Shown here piece by piece: positions 18,720-27,821 of a stretch of 64,000 nucleotides of DNA; positions within the stretch are counted from its first letter, which is position 1, and each line of letters begins with the position of its first letter. The DNA lies in assembly GCA_046294345.1 (NCBI GenBank), contig JBKBJT010000006.1:1-64000 (forward strand), given 5' to 3'. A model generated the notes under the pieces. It was not told the origin of the DNA. It searched no databases and saw only the letters and a list, made by a program, of their open reading frames with translations. The translations under genes were made by a program, and so were the position numbers. Source of the DNA: Ferrovibrio sp046294345 (lineage in GTDB: Bacteria; Pseudomonadota; Alphaproteobacteria; Ferrovibrionales; Ferrovibrionaceae).

Positions 18720-19304
18720 ATGCTGTTCGGGCGCTTCCTTCCCGGAGCCACGCCGGTCCTCAACGGCGACCAGCTGTATCTGCGGGCCCCCGAGATCAAC
18801 GACTACGAATCCTGGGCCACGCTGCGCGCGGTGAGTCGCGAGCACCTGCAGCCCTGGGAACCGACCTGGGCGGAAGATTCCTTAAGCCGCGAAGGCTATC
18901 GCCGCCGGCTGGCCTGGTTCGAGCGCCTGCGCCGGCAGGAATACGGCGAGGCCTATTTCATTTTCCTGCGTCGCAGCGACGGCCTGCTCGGCGGCATCAC
19001 CTTGTCGAATATCCGGCGCGGCGCCTCGCAATGCGGTGAGCTTGGCTATTGGATCGGCAAGCCGCATGTCGGGCAGGGCTACATGACCGAGGCATTGGCC
19101 ATCATGGTGCAGCATTGTTTCACCGCACTGAAGCTGCATCGGCTGGAAGCGGCCTGCCTGCCGGAGAATGCGCCCAGCCGGCAATTGCTCGGCCGGGCCG
19201 GGTTCCGCAGCGAAGGCATCCTGCGCGAATACCTCAAGATCAATGGGGCCTGGCGGGACCATCAGCTCTATGCGCGGCTCGCGACCGACTCGCCTTCCGG
19301 TTAA
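18720..19304 (+). CDS. GNAT N-acetyltransferase, RimJ-like
   Basis: Acetyl-CoA-dependent acetyltransferase of the GNAT superfamily, 194 residues. The acetyl-CoA binding strand and loop are visible as ELGYWIGKPHVGQGYMTEA, and the C-terminal RLEAACLPENAPSRQLLGRAGF is the RimJ/RimL signature. The substrate may be a ribosomal protein N terminus, but this is only family-level inference. It follows the M16 gene after 26 bp containing a GGGGGAAGGGAAGG purine run as ribosome site, and ends the operon. Confidence 0.88.
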   Translation: MLFGRFLPGATPVLNGDQLYLRAPEINDYESWATLRAVSREHLQPWEPTWAEDSLSREGYRRRLAWFERLRRQEYGEAYFIFLRRSDGLLGGITLSNIRRGASQCGELGYWIGKPHVGQGYMTEALAIMVQHCFTALKLHRLEAACLPENAPSRQLLGRAGFRSEGILREYLKINGAWRDHQLYARLATDSPSG

Positions 19305-19392
19305 CCATATAGACTCGCATACAACTTTATTTTGATTGTGACTTTCGTCTAAGCTCGTCCCACAGGGAGGCTGGGAAAACCCGGCCCAGGGG

Positions 19393-20577
19393 ATGAAAAC
19401 GATGACGGCTAAAACAATCTGCCGCGACGCCGGCATAACGTCTGCTGCCTTGGCATTGCTTCTGATCGGAATCGGAACGGCTCATGCCGCCGATCCCGGC
19501 GTGTTTCCGGACAAGATCGTGTTCGGGCAGGCTGCCGCCATAGAAGGCCCTGCCTCGGCGCTGGGCACCGGCATGCGCGACGGCATCATGGCAGCCTTTG
19601 CCGAAGCCAATGCTGCCGGCGGCGTGAAGGGGCGCAAGCTGGAACTGGTGGTGCGCGACGATGGCTATGAACCGGCCAAGTCGGCCGCCGCCACCAGAGC
19701 GTTGCTCACTGAAGACAAGGTCTTCGCCCTGATCGGTCCGGTGGGAACGCCGACGGCCGCCGCCGCGCTGCCTCTGGCCACCGCCGACAACGTGCCTTTC
19801 ATCGGGCCCTATACCGGCGTCGAATTCCTGCGCAATCCCTACAAACCCAATGTGGTCAACCTGCGGGCGTCGTATTTCCAGGAAACCGAGGAGATGGTCG
19901 AGCGGCTGACCAAGGACCTCGGCCATACCCGCATCGCCATCCTGTACCAGAACGATGCCTTCGGCCGGGCCGGTCTGGCCGGTGTGGAACGGGCGCTGAA
20001 AAAGCGCAGCATGGAACTGGCCGGTTTTGCCACCTTCGAGCGCAACACCACGGCGGTGAAGCGGGCACTGATCGAACTGCGCAAGGTGCAGCCGCAGGCC
20101 GTGATCATCATCGGGCCTTATGCGCCGGCCGGCGAGTTCATCCGGGTGGCCAAGAAGATCAATCTGAATGCGGTTTACGTGAACATCTCCTTCGTCGGCT
20201 CGGATGCGCTGGCGGGCAATCTTGGTCCCGACGGAGCCGGTGTGGTCGTCACCCAGGTGGTGCCGTTCCCGCGCGACACCTCGATTCCGGCCGTCGAGCA
20301 TTATCAGAAGGCATTGCGCGAACATGTGCCCAGCGCCTTTTCGGGCTTCATATCGCTGGAAGGCTACCTGGTGGGCCGCATGACCGTGATGGCGCTGGAG
20401 CGCATCGAGGGCGAGCCGACCCGCGCCGCTTTGCTGAAGGCCCTGCAGCAGGGCGAATACGATCTCGGGGGGATCAAGCTGGTTTTTGGAGCGAACGACA
20501 ACCAGGGCTCCGATCAGGTCTTTCTCACCGTCATCGACCGAGACGGTCGCTTCCGCGCCGCCACGGCGCTGAAATAA
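19393..20577 (+). CDS. Orphan periplasmic ligand-binding protein, LivK/branched-chain amino acid type
   Basis: A 394-residue type I periplasmic binding protein. The signal peptide has a hydrophobic core at about 16-29 and likely cleavage after GTAHA (residue 32). The mature part has the family's early GQAAAIEGPASALGTGMRDG and RALLTEDKVFALIGPVGTPT. No permease or ATPase genes are adjacent; instead a chemoreceptor gene starts 24 bp downstream. An attractive inference is that it presents a ligand to that receptor, or is simply a sensory binding protein. The ligand cannot be read from the sequence. The 88-bp upstream gap is A/T-rich and probably holds the promoter. Confidence 0.88.
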   Translation: MKTMTAKTICRDAGITSAALALLLIGIGTAHAADPGVFPDKIVFGQAAAIEGPASALGTGMRDGIMAAFAEANAAGGVKGRKLELVVRDDGYEPAKSAAATRALLTEDKVFALIGPVGTPTAAAALPLATADNVPFIGPYTGVEFLRNPYKPNVVNLRASYFQETEEMVERLTKDLGHTRIAILYQNDAFGRAGLAGVERALKKRSMELAGFATFERNTTAVKRALIELRKVQPQAVIIIGPYAPAGEFIRVAKKINLNAVYVNISFVGSDALAGNLGPDGAGVVVTQVVPFPRDTSIPAVEHYQKALREHVPSAFSGFISLEGYLVGRMTVMALERIEGEPTRAALLKALQQGEYDLGGIKLVFGANDNQGSDQVFLTVIDRDGRFRAATALK

Positions 20578-20601
20578 ACGCGATCAGAAGGATCTGCTGC
20601 C

Positions 20602-23001
20602 ATGACAAGCATCGATATGACCCCGGCTGTCGGCCCCGACAATCGCCAACCGCCGGCGACGCGGAACGCCCACCGCTTTGGCATCCGTCGCAAAATCTAC
20701 CTGGCCTTCGGCGCGATTGCCGCGCTGACCATCGTTTCGACCATCATCGCGGAATTGTTCTTCTCGCAGATCAATGCGACACTGGAGAAGGTGACCGACG
20801 AGAGCCTGCCGGCCGTGATCATCTCGCTCGAACTTTCGGCGCAAAGTGCGCAGCTGGCGGCGGCCGCACCAGTTCTGGCCAATGCCAACAGCGAAGCGGA
20901 ACGGATCGAACGCGCGAACCAGACCCGGGAACTGGGCGAGGCCATTCAGGCCGGGCTTGATTCCATGCGCCGCAGCAGCAGCGCCGCCGAAGTGGCGAAG
21001 CTGGAAGGCGCCGTGGAGAAACTGAACCAGCAGATCACCATCATCAGCGTGAATACGGCGCGCCGCCTTCAGACTGAGGCGACGCGAGCCGAACTGGGGC
21101 GGAAGATCGCCACAACCGGCGATGCCTTCGTTGCCGCCACCTCGAAACTGTCGGACGACACGGCCTTCAATATCGTCACCACACTGGAGAATGTGGGCAA
21201 GGGCGGCCGTAGCATCGAGGATACTGCCGCCGACATGAAGGCGCTGGCCGAATTCGAATTCGCCATGGTCGACGGCCTGTCGGAACTGGCCGCCGGAATC
21301 AGCCAGGCCGCCAGCCTGCTGGAATCCGCCGGCAATGCCCCGTCCCTGCCGGCCCTGAATGGCCTGCGCGACCGTTTCGAAGGGGCGGTCACGCGCATGA
21401 ACCAGTCCCTGAAGAAGGTTCTGGATGCCTATAACGATGAATCGATCAAGCAGCCGGTGGAGGCGATGATCGCCCTGGGGCGCGGCGATGACGGGATGTT
21501 CGGGCTGCGCCAGCAGGATCTGGAAACCGGTGCCGGCACGGCCCGGGCCCTGGCCGATGCCCGCGCCGCCGCCGCGGTACTGGGCGAGGAGACCCGACGT
21601 TTCGTCGCCGCTGCCAACGATGGTGCAACGGGAGCAGCGCAAAGCGCATTCTCCACCGTACGCATCGGCATCGTGGTCTTAAGCGTGCTGGCGATACTCA
21701 GTATCATCGCCGCTGTGGCCGTGGCCTGGCTGTATGTCGGCCGCAAGGTGATCGCCAACATGGTCGACCTGACCGAGGTGATGGGCCGGCTGGCCAATCG
21801 CGACTGGACCGCCGAGGTGCCGGACCGCAACCGGCCGGACGAGATCGGCGACATGGCGCGCGCCGTGCAGATCTTCAAGCAAAATGGCAAGGAGAACGAA
21901 CGCCTGCAGCAGGAGGTCGAGCAGGGGCGGGCGGTATTCGAACGCGAACGGCAGGCCCAGGAGGATATGATCGACCGGTCGGTCGGCATGATCGTCGCCG
22001 CGGCCGCCGCCGGCGACCTCAACCAGCGGATCGACGCGGAGCCGCTGAAAGGCGTGATGCGCAAGCTGGGCGAAGGCGTCAACACCCTGCTCGATTCCTT
22101 TGCCGGCACGATCGGCGCGGTCAATCGCGTGCTGGACGGGATGGCGCATGGCGATCTGAGCCGGCGGGTGGAGGGATCGTATCAGGGCGTGTTCGCCGAA
22201 CTGCAGGAGAATGCAAACAAAACCGCCGAGCAGCTGGGCGAGGTGGTGCGCCGCATCGCCGATACGGCCCGCACGGTGCGGGATGCCGCTGGCGAGATTT
22301 CATCCGGGTCGACCGACCTGGCCGGCCGCACCGAACAGCAGGCCGCCAGTCTGGAAGAGACCGCCGCCTCGATGCACGAGATCACCGCGACGGTGAAGCA
22401 GAATGCCGACAACGCCCAGGCCGCCAGTCAGCTGGCGACGGCGGCGCGCAACACGGCGAATACCGGCGGCGCCGTGGTGCAGGATGCGGTGACGGCGATG
22501 GGCGGGATCGAATCCAGCTCGCAGAAGATCGTCGACATCGTGTCGCTGATCGACGAGATCGCCTTCCAGACCAACCTGCTGGCGCTGAACGCCTCCGTAG
22601 AAGCGGCGCGCGCCGGTGAGGCCGGCAAGGGCTTCGCCGTGGTGGCGCAGGAGGTGCGGGCCCTGGCCCAGCGTTCGGCCAATGCCAGCAAGGAGATCAA
22701 GGACCTGATCCAGGCGTCCAACACCGAAGTGCGGCGCGGCGCCGAGCTGGTCAACCGTGCCGGCGGGGTACTGAGCGAGATCGTCACTTCGGTGAAGAAG
22801 GTGGCCGACATCATCTCCGAGATCGCTTCGGCCAGTCGTGAGCAGGCTACCGGCCTGGAAGAAGTGAACACGGCGGTGGCGAACATGGATGAAATGACCC
22901 AGCGCAACGGTGCGCTGGTCGAGCAGACCACGGCCTCGGCGCAGGCCATGGCCAGCCAGGCCGACCAGCTCAACGAACTGGTGGCTTATTTCAGGCTGTA
23001 A
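20602..23001 (+). CDS. Methyl-accepting chemotaxis protein with HAMP repeats
   Basis: A 799-residue transmembrane chemoreceptor. TM1 is at about 31-54, a helical periplasmic domain of about 300 residues follows, TM2 is at about 355-378, then come a HAMP domain and two further HAMP-like units (about 470-505 and 505-545, with AAAGDLNQRID and MAHGDLSRRVE). The cytoplasmic signalling tip carries EIAFQTNLLALNASVEAARA near residue 652. It ends in ELVAYFRL without a CheR-docking pentapeptide. AAGGA precedes the ATG. Co-oriented 24 bp after the binding-protein gene, suggesting one transcript. No che genes are in the window. Confidence 0.94.
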   Translation: MTSIDMTPAVGPDNRQPPATRNAHRFGIRRKIYLAFGAIAALTIVSTIIAELFFSQINATLEKVTDESLPAVIISLELSAQSAQLAAAAPVLANANSEAERIERANQTRELGEAIQAGLDSMRRSSSAAEVAKLEGAVEKLNQQITIISVNTARRLQTEATRAELGRKIATTGDAFVAATSKLSDDTAFNIVTTLENVGKGGRSIEDTAADMKALAEFEFAMVDGLSELAAGISQAASLLESAGNAPSLPALNGLRDRFEGAVTRMNQSLKKVLDAYNDESIKQPVEAMIALGRGDDGMFGLRQQDLETGAGTARALADARAAAAVLGEETRRFVAAANDGATGAAQSAFSTVRIGIVVLSVLAILSIIAAVAVAWLYVGRKVIANMVDLTEVMGRLANRDWTAEVPDRNRPDEIGDMARAVQIFKQNGKENERLQQEVEQGRAVFERERQAQEDMIDRSVGMIVAAAAAGDLNQRIDAEPLKGVMRKLGEGVNTLLDSFAGTIGAVNRVLDGMAHGDLSRRVEGSYQGVFAELQENANKTAEQLGEVVRRIADTARTVRDAAGEISSGSTDLAGRTEQQAASLEETAASMHEITATVKQNADNAQAASQLATAARNTANTGGAVVQDAVTAMGGIESSSQKIVDIVSLIDEIAFQTNLLALNASVEAARAGEAGKGFAVVAQEVRALAQRSANASKEIKDLIQASNTEVRRGAELVNRAGGVLSEIVTSVKKVADIISEIASASREQATGLEEVNTAVANMDEMTQRNGALVEQTTASAQAMASQADQLNELVAYFRL

Positions 23002-23010
23002 GGAACGGCG

Positions 23011-23595
23011 TCAGGCGTGGCCGGAGACGCTGGCCAATTTGGCCACGTCGATGCCGATCTTGCGTACCGCGCGATCCCAAAGGTTGTCGAGTTCGGGGTC
23101 GAAGATCAGTTCAAAATCGGCCGGCGCGGCCAGCCATGCATTGTCGTGGATCTCGGCATCGAGCTGCCCCGCGCCCCAGCCGGCATAACCCAGCGCGAAC
23201 AGGCTGTGCTGCGGCCCGGTGCCGGTGGCGATGGCGCGCAGCACGTCCAGCGTGGCGGTCAGGCCGATGCCGATATCCTCGTCGATCTTCACGCTGCCCT
23301 GGCGCATGTAGTCGGTGGAATGCAGCACGAAGCCGCGCCCGGTCTCCACCGGGCCGCCCTGGCGCACGATGATGTCGTTCTCGGCGGTCGATTCGATGCC
23401 GAGTTGGGTGAGCAGGTTCGGGAAGGTGAGGCCGGGATAAGGCTTGTTGATCACCAGGCCCATGGCGCCTTCGGCATTGTGCGAGCACATGTAGATCACG
23501 GTGCGGGCAAAACGCGGATCGCCCATGCTCGGCATCGCGATCAGCAGCTGCCGCTCAAGGTATCCGGATATCGCCCGGCTTTCGCTCGTGGTCAT
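23011..23595 (-). CDS. yqgE: YqgE/AlgH family protein (UPF0301)
   Basis: A 194-residue member of the UPF0301 family, recognised by LLIAMPSMGDPRFARTVIYM, NKPYPGLTF and the RQGGPVETGRGFVLH element. Biochemical role is unresolved; in Pseudomonas the homologue AlgH affects alginate production. It converges on the chemoreceptor gene with only 9 bp between stops. Divergent from the DsbD-alpha-like gene, a neighbourhood seen in other alphaproteobacteria. Confidence 0.93.
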   Translation of the reverse strand: MTTSESRAISGYLERQLLIAMPSMGDPRFARTVIYMCSHNAEGAMGLVINKPYPGLTFPNLLTQLGIESTAENDIIVRQGGPVETGRGFVLHSTDYMRQGSVKIDEDIGIGLTATLDVLRAIATGTGPQHSLFALGYAGWGAGQLDAEIHDNAWLAAPADFELIFDPELDNLWDRAVRKIGIDVAKLASVSGHA

Positions 23596-23701
23596 GCCTC
23601 TGCTCCGGTTTCACTGGAATGTTACTCCAGTCATTTCCGTTGTCCATATATGGGGCGATTCTGCCCCTTGCAATTGGCAGGCCAGTGCGCAGATTCATGG
23701 G

Positions 23702-24499
23702 ATGATCACGACCCTGCATGCCCGACTCGCGGCAATCCTCCTGTTTACGGCGGTTTTGGCCCTGTCAGGCGCGGGAGCAAGTTTCGCCCAGGGCATCCAG
23801 TTGCCCCATGCGGCGGTTCGTACCGCCCTGATTCAGGGCAGCGAGAACGAGATCGGCCTGCAGGTGAAACTCGGTCCGGGCTGGAAATTCTACTGGCGCA
23901 CGCCCGGCGAGGGCGGCGTGCCGGCCCAGTTCGACTGGAGCGGTTCGGAGAACCTGGCCGCCGCCGACATTGCCTGGCCCGCGCCGCGACGCATCGCCAT
24001 CGGGCAGGCCGATCTTTATGGCTATACGGATGAAGTGGTGCTGCCGATCCGGCTGAAGCCCGCGGTGGCCGGCGAGACCATTGATGTGCATCTGACCCTG
24101 GAATATGGCGTGTGCAAGGATATCTGCATCCTGCGTACCGACCGGATGCAGCATCGTGCCGGCATACGGCCGACATCCGCCGATCTCGCCCAGCTGGCGA
24201 AATGGCGCGCACGGGTGCCGCAGCCAGCCCAGGCGGCCGGCCTGCAACTGATAGCGATAAAGCGACTGCCCGATGCCCTGGTCGTCACGCTGCAGAGCGC
24301 CGCGCCATTCCATAATCCGGACCTGTTCGTCGAAGCCGGAACCGAGCATTGGTTCGGTCGCCCGGACGTGTCGTTCAGCCCCGATCGCCGCGAAGCAAAA
24401 TTCAGGCTGGCAACGGCGCCGACCGAGAGCGTGAGCCAGCCCCTGCGGCTGACCCTGGTGGACCAGGCGCTGGCCGCCGAGATGGTGCTCAAGCCCTGA
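23702..24499 (+). CDS. Exported DsbD N-terminal-domain-like protein
   Basis: A 265-residue protein with a signal peptide (hydrophobic core about 10-24, cleavage near GASFAQ). The mature domain resembles the alpha (N-terminal) domain of the thiol:disulfide reductase DsbD: GPGWKFYWRTPGEGG, LYGYTDEVVLPI and a cysteine pair in YGVCKDICIL (CxxxC). No membrane or thioredoxin domain follows, so it is a stand-alone alpha-domain protein, presumably handling thiols in the periplasm. The ATG at 23702 was chosen because it opens directly into the signal peptide. A peroxiredoxin gene follows after 157 bp. Confidence 0.85.
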   Translation: MITTLHARLAAILLFTAVLALSGAGASFAQGIQLPHAAVRTALIQGSENEIGLQVKLGPGWKFYWRTPGEGGVPAQFDWSGSENLAAADIAWPAPRRIAIGQADLYGYTDEVVLPIRLKPAVAGETIDVHLTLEYGVCKDICILRTDRMQHRAGIRPTSADLAQLAKWRARVPQPAQAAGLQLIAIKRLPDALVVTLQSAAPFHNPDLFVEAGTEHWFGRPDVSFSPDRREAKFRLATAPTESVSQPLRLTLVDQALAAEMVLKP

Positions 24500-24656
24500 A
24501 CTGGCAGTGTTGTCGACAGGGCATTGTTATGGCCTTGTCACCGGATGGGGCTTGTTTCCGGCGTCGCACCGGACCATTTTATTCCGGCCGTTCCTGCGGC
24601 GCTGGGCATTCCGTTAAACAATACCCCCCTAAACAACAGACGATAACGAGGAAACC

Positions 24657-25139
24657 ATGACCATCAAGGTTGGCGACCGCATTCCCGAAGCAACGCTGTA
24701 TGTGATGTCGGACCAGGGTCCGCAGGCCGTCAAGGCGAGCGAATTCTTCAAGGGCAAGAAGGTGGCGCTGTTCGCCCTGCCGGGCGCCTTCACGCCGACC
24801 TGCTCGGCCAAGCACCTGCCGGGCTTCATCGAGAAATACGACGACCTGAAGAAAAAGGGGGTCGAGACCATTGCCTGCCTGTCGGTCAATGATGCCTTCG
24901 TGATGGGTGCCTGGGGCAAGGCGCAGAATACTGGCGACAAGGTGGTGATGCTGGCCGATGGCTCGGGCGAGCTGACCAAGGCGATCGGCATGGAATTCGA
25001 TCTTACCGCGCGCGGCCTCGGCCTGCGCTCGCAGCGCTACTCCATGCTGGTCGACGACGGCGTGGTGAAGCAGCTCAACCTGGAAAAGCCCGGCGCTTTC
25101 GAAGTGTCGGATGCCAACACGCTGCTCGGCCAGATCTGA
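24657..25139 (+). CDS. Peroxiredoxin, Prx5/hybrid type
   Basis: Thiol peroxidase of the Prx5 subfamily, 160 residues, cytosolic. The peroxidatic cysteine is in PGAFTPTCSAKHLPGF (about residue 48); the later IACLSVND cysteine and the GLRSQRYSMLVDDG segment are typical of the family. It reduces hydroperoxides, probably with glutathione or glutaredoxin as donor. A clear GAGGAAACC leader precedes the ATG, and a strong hairpin terminator follows 18 bp after the stop. Conserved neighbour of rnhA-thrB-ispH in alphaproteobacteria. Confidence 0.93.
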   Translation: MTIKVGDRIPEATLYVMSDQGPQAVKASEFFKGKKVALFALPGAFTPTCSAKHLPGFIEKYDDLKKKGVETIACLSVNDAFVMGAWGKAQNTGDKVVMLADGSGELTKAIGMEFDLTARGLGLRSQRYSMLVDDGVVKQLNLEKPGAFEVSDANTLLGQI

Positions 25140-25156
25140 AACCGGGATTGCAGACC

Positions 25157-25187
25157 AAAAGCCGGCCCCTTCGCGGGCCGGCTTTTT
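25157..25187. terminator. Bidirectional intrinsic terminator between prx and rnhA
   Basis: An AAAAGCCGGCCC / GGGCCGGCTTTT inverted repeat with a short TTCGC loop, flanked by A-run on one side and TTTTTT on the other, so it can stop both the peroxiredoxin transcript and the opposing rnhA transcript. Its T-run touches the rnhA stop codon. Confidence 0.92.
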
Positions 25188-25645
25188 TATTTTCCGGCCG
25201 AACCGCCGGCGATTTCCGTGGCCGCCGCCCGCGCCAGTACATCGACGCGCTCGTTCTCGACATGCCCGTCATGGCCGCGGACCCAGTGCCAGTCCACCTG
25301 GTGCGGCGCCATGGCGGTTTCCATCCGCTGCCACAGGTCGACATTCTTCACAGGCTTGCGGTCGGCGGTCTTCCAGCCGCGCGCCTTCCAGCTGCGCAGC
25401 CATTTGGTGACGCCGTCGATCACATAGCGGCTGTCGGCATAAACCGCGACATGGCAGGGGCGCTTCAGCGCCTCCAGCCCCATGATCGCCGCCATCATCT
25501 CCATGCGGTTGTTGGTGGTGGCGGGTTCGCCGCCGCTCAGCTCTTTTTCAGTGCCGTTGAAACGCAGCAAAGCGGCCCAGCCGCCGGGGCCGGGATTGCC
25601 CAGGCAGGCGCCATCGGTGAAGATTTCCACGTTTTCTTCGGCCAT
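25187..25645 (-). CDS. rnhA: Ribonuclease HI
   Basis: Degrades RNA in RNA-DNA hybrids. All four catalytic acidic residues are visible: FTDGACLG, NRMEMMA, ADSRYV and NERVDVLA. With the ATG at 25645 the protein is 152 residues and begins MAEENVEIFTDG, matching the family; an in-frame ATG seven codons upstream would overlap thrB. It is the last gene of the ispH-thrB-rnhA unit, starting 4 bp after the thrB stop. Confidence 0.96.
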   Translation of the reverse strand: MAEENVEIFTDGACLGNPGPGGWAALLRFNGTEKELSGGEPATTNNRMEMMAAIMGLEALKRPCHVAVYADSRYVIDGVTKWLRSWKARGWKTADRKPVKNVDLWQRMETAMAPHQVDWHWVRGHDGHVENERVDVLARAAATEIAGGSAGK

Positions 25646-25649
25646 GACC

Positions 25650-26639
25650 TCAGCGCTCGATGCCATAGGCCGAAGCGCCCAGCACCTGACGGTGGAATTT
25701 CAGCTTCTTCCAGTATTCCAGCGGGTCCTTCGGCTTGACCAGCGCGCCCGGCACCTGGTTGAGCCAGTCGTATAGACGCGTCAGCAGGAACCGCAGGGCG
25801 GCGCCGCGCGCAAACAGCGGCAGGCTGTGGACCTCGCCATCGGTCAGCGGCCGCACGCTTTCGTAGCCGCTCAGAAAGGCCTTTGCCTTGGTGACGTTGA
25901 AGGCGCCGTCGGCCTCGAAGCACCAGGCATTCAGGCAGATCGCGATCTCATAGGCGAAGTAGTCGTTGCAGGCGAAATAGAAATCGATGAAGCCGCTGAA
26001 GCGTTCGGCCAGGAAGAAGACATTGTCGGGGAACAGATCGGCATGGATGACGCCATGGGGCAGCGGCCGGTCGCCGGCGCGATCCGGCGCATCCGGCCAT
26101 GCCGCCTTCAGGCCGTCGAATTCGCGCAGGATTTCCCGCGCCAGTCCCGGCTGCACGCTGTCGGCATTGGCCTGGCAGTCGGCCACCAGCCTGGCCCAGC
26201 CATCCACGCTCAGGGCGTTGAGGCGTTGCATGGGGAAGTCGCGGCCGGCCAGATGCAGTTTTGCCGTGGCGGCGCCCAGTTCCTGGCAATGGCGCGCATT
26301 GGGTTTGCGCGGCCAGACACCTTTCAGGAAGCTGATGATGGCGCAGGGGCGGCCGGCCACCTCGTTCAGCGTATTGCCGTCGCGGTCATGGATCGCGGTC
26401 GGACAGGCAAGGCCCTTGGCGGCCAGATGGTTCATCAGATCGAGGAAATAGGGCAGGTCGTCGCGCTTCACCCGGCGCTCGTAGAGCGTGAGGATGTAGG
26501 TATCCTTCTCGGTGACCAGCAGATAATTGGAATTCTCGACGCCTTCCGCGATGCCCTTGCAGGAGACCGGCGCCCCGAGGTCGTAGCGGGCCAGCAGGGC
26601 GGCCAGCTGGTCGTCGTCGATTTCGGTATAGACAGCCAT
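25650..26639 (-). CDS. thrB: Homoserine kinase, ThrB type II (APH fold)
   Basis: Phosphorylates homoserine before threonine synthase. The 329-residue protein is the aminoglycoside-phosphotransferase-fold type used by alphaproteobacteria, not the GHMP type. Signatures are the GVENSNYLL glycine loop and the catalytic VIHADLFPDNVFF followed by FIDFYFACND. It sits 9 bp after ispH and 4 bp before rnhA. Together with thrC at 16022-17434 it completes the last two steps to threonine. Confidence 0.96.
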   Translation of the reverse strand: MAVYTEIDDDQLAALLARYDLGAPVSCKGIAEGVENSNYLLVTEKDTYILTLYERRVKRDDLPYFLDLMNHLAAKGLACPTAIHDRDGNTLNEVAGRPCAIISFLKGVWPRKPNARHCQELGAATAKLHLAGRDFPMQRLNALSVDGWARLVADCQANADSVQPGLAREILREFDGLKAAWPDAPDRAGDRPLPHGVIHADLFPDNVFFLAERFSGFIDFYFACNDYFAYEIAICLNAWCFEADGAFNVTKAKAFLSGYESVRPLTDGEVHSLPLFARGAALRFLLTRLYDWLNQVPGALVKPKDPLEYWKKLKFHRQVLGASAYGIER

Positions 26640-26648
26640 GGGGCGGGA

Positions 26649-27611
26649 TCAGGCGGCAGGGATTTCGAGGGCGGTAGGCAGCTTGAACTGCACGGATTCG
26701 GTGGCGGTTTCGATTTCCCGCACGCTGACATCAAAGCGCTGGCGGAAGGCATCGATCACTTCCTCGACCAATACCTCCGGGGCGCTGGCGCCGGCGGTGA
26801 TGCCGACGCTGCGGATGCCTTCCAGAGCGGTCCAGTCGATATCGGAGGCCCGCTGCACCAGCAGGGCCTGTTTGCAGCCGGCACGTTTGGCCACCTCCAC
26901 CAGGCGCAGCGAGTTGGAGGAATTCGGCGCGCCGATCACCAGCACGGCCTTGCAATCGCTGGCAATCGCCTTCACGGCGGCCTGGCGGTTGGTGGTGGCG
27001 TAACAGATGTCTTCCTTTTTCGGGCCCTCGATCTGCGGGAAACGCCTGCGCAGGGCGGCGATGATCTCGGCGGTATCGTCCACCGAAAGCGTGGTCTGGG
27101 TGATGTAGGCCAGCGGCTCGCCCGGTGTGACGGACAGATGCCCGACATCGGCCACCGTTTCGATCAGCAGCACGGCGCCGGCCGGCAATTGGCCCATGGT
27201 GCCGATCACTTCCGGGTGGCCGGCATGGCCGATCAGCACGATGCGGCGGCCTTCGCGGTGATGGCGCTCGGCCTCGCGGTGCACCTTGCTGACCAGCGGG
27301 CAGGTGGCGTCCAGATAGGAAAGGGCGCGGGCCTGGGCATCGGCCGGCACCGATTTCGGCACGCCATGGGCCGAAAACACCACATGGGCACCGGGCGGCA
27401 CCTCGTCCAGCTCGTCGACGAAGACGGCGCCTTTGGCGGCCAGGCTGTCGACCACGAAGCGATTATGCACGATCTCATGGCGCACATAGACCGGCGCCCC
27501 GAAGCGCTCCAGCGCCCGTTCCACGATCTGGATCGCCCGATCCACGCCGGCGCAAAAGCCGCGCGGGGCGGCCAGCACAAGGGTGATCGGGGGGCGGGGG
27601 GTGGGGCTCAT
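26649..27611 (-). CDS. ispH: 4-hydroxy-3-methylbut-2-enyl diphosphate reductase
   Basis: Iron-sulfur enzyme of the last step of the MEP isoprenoid pathway. The three cluster cysteines are in PRGFCAGVDRA, DATCPLVSKVH and DICYATTNRQ; TQTTLSVDDT is the active-site strand. The 320-residue length fits. A GTG directly before the ATG is in frame; I chose the ATG at 27611. First gene of a three-gene minus-strand operon with thrB and rnhA. Confidence 0.97.
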   Translation of the reverse strand: MSPTPRPPITLVLAAPRGFCAGVDRAIQIVERALERFGAPVYVRHEIVHNRFVVDSLAAKGAVFVDELDEVPPGAHVVFSAHGVPKSVPADAQARALSYLDATCPLVSKVHREAERHHREGRRIVLIGHAGHPEVIGTMGQLPAGAVLLIETVADVGHLSVTPGEPLAYITQTTLSVDDTAEIIAALRRRFPQIEGPKKEDICYATTNRQAAVKAIASDCKAVLVIGAPNSSNSLRLVEVAKRAGCKQALLVQRASDIDWTALEGIRSVGITAGASAPEVLVEEVIDAFRQRFDVSVREIETATESVQFKLPTALEIPAA

Positions 27612-27821
27612 CACGATCGGGCCTTAAATCAGCCTTTGCAGATCAACGGGTTGCGGCCCGGTTGCGTGGGCCAGTCGCTTGTCTGGGACGGGGCCCTCTT
27701 CTATACAGAAGGGGCCCTGAAACTGCCGGGCAAGCTAGTACACTCGTCGCGCGAAGGAAAGGCCGCCATAACCGGTGCGCCGCTGTCCCGAGCGTGCATC
27801 CCGACCGGTGAGCGCCGAATC

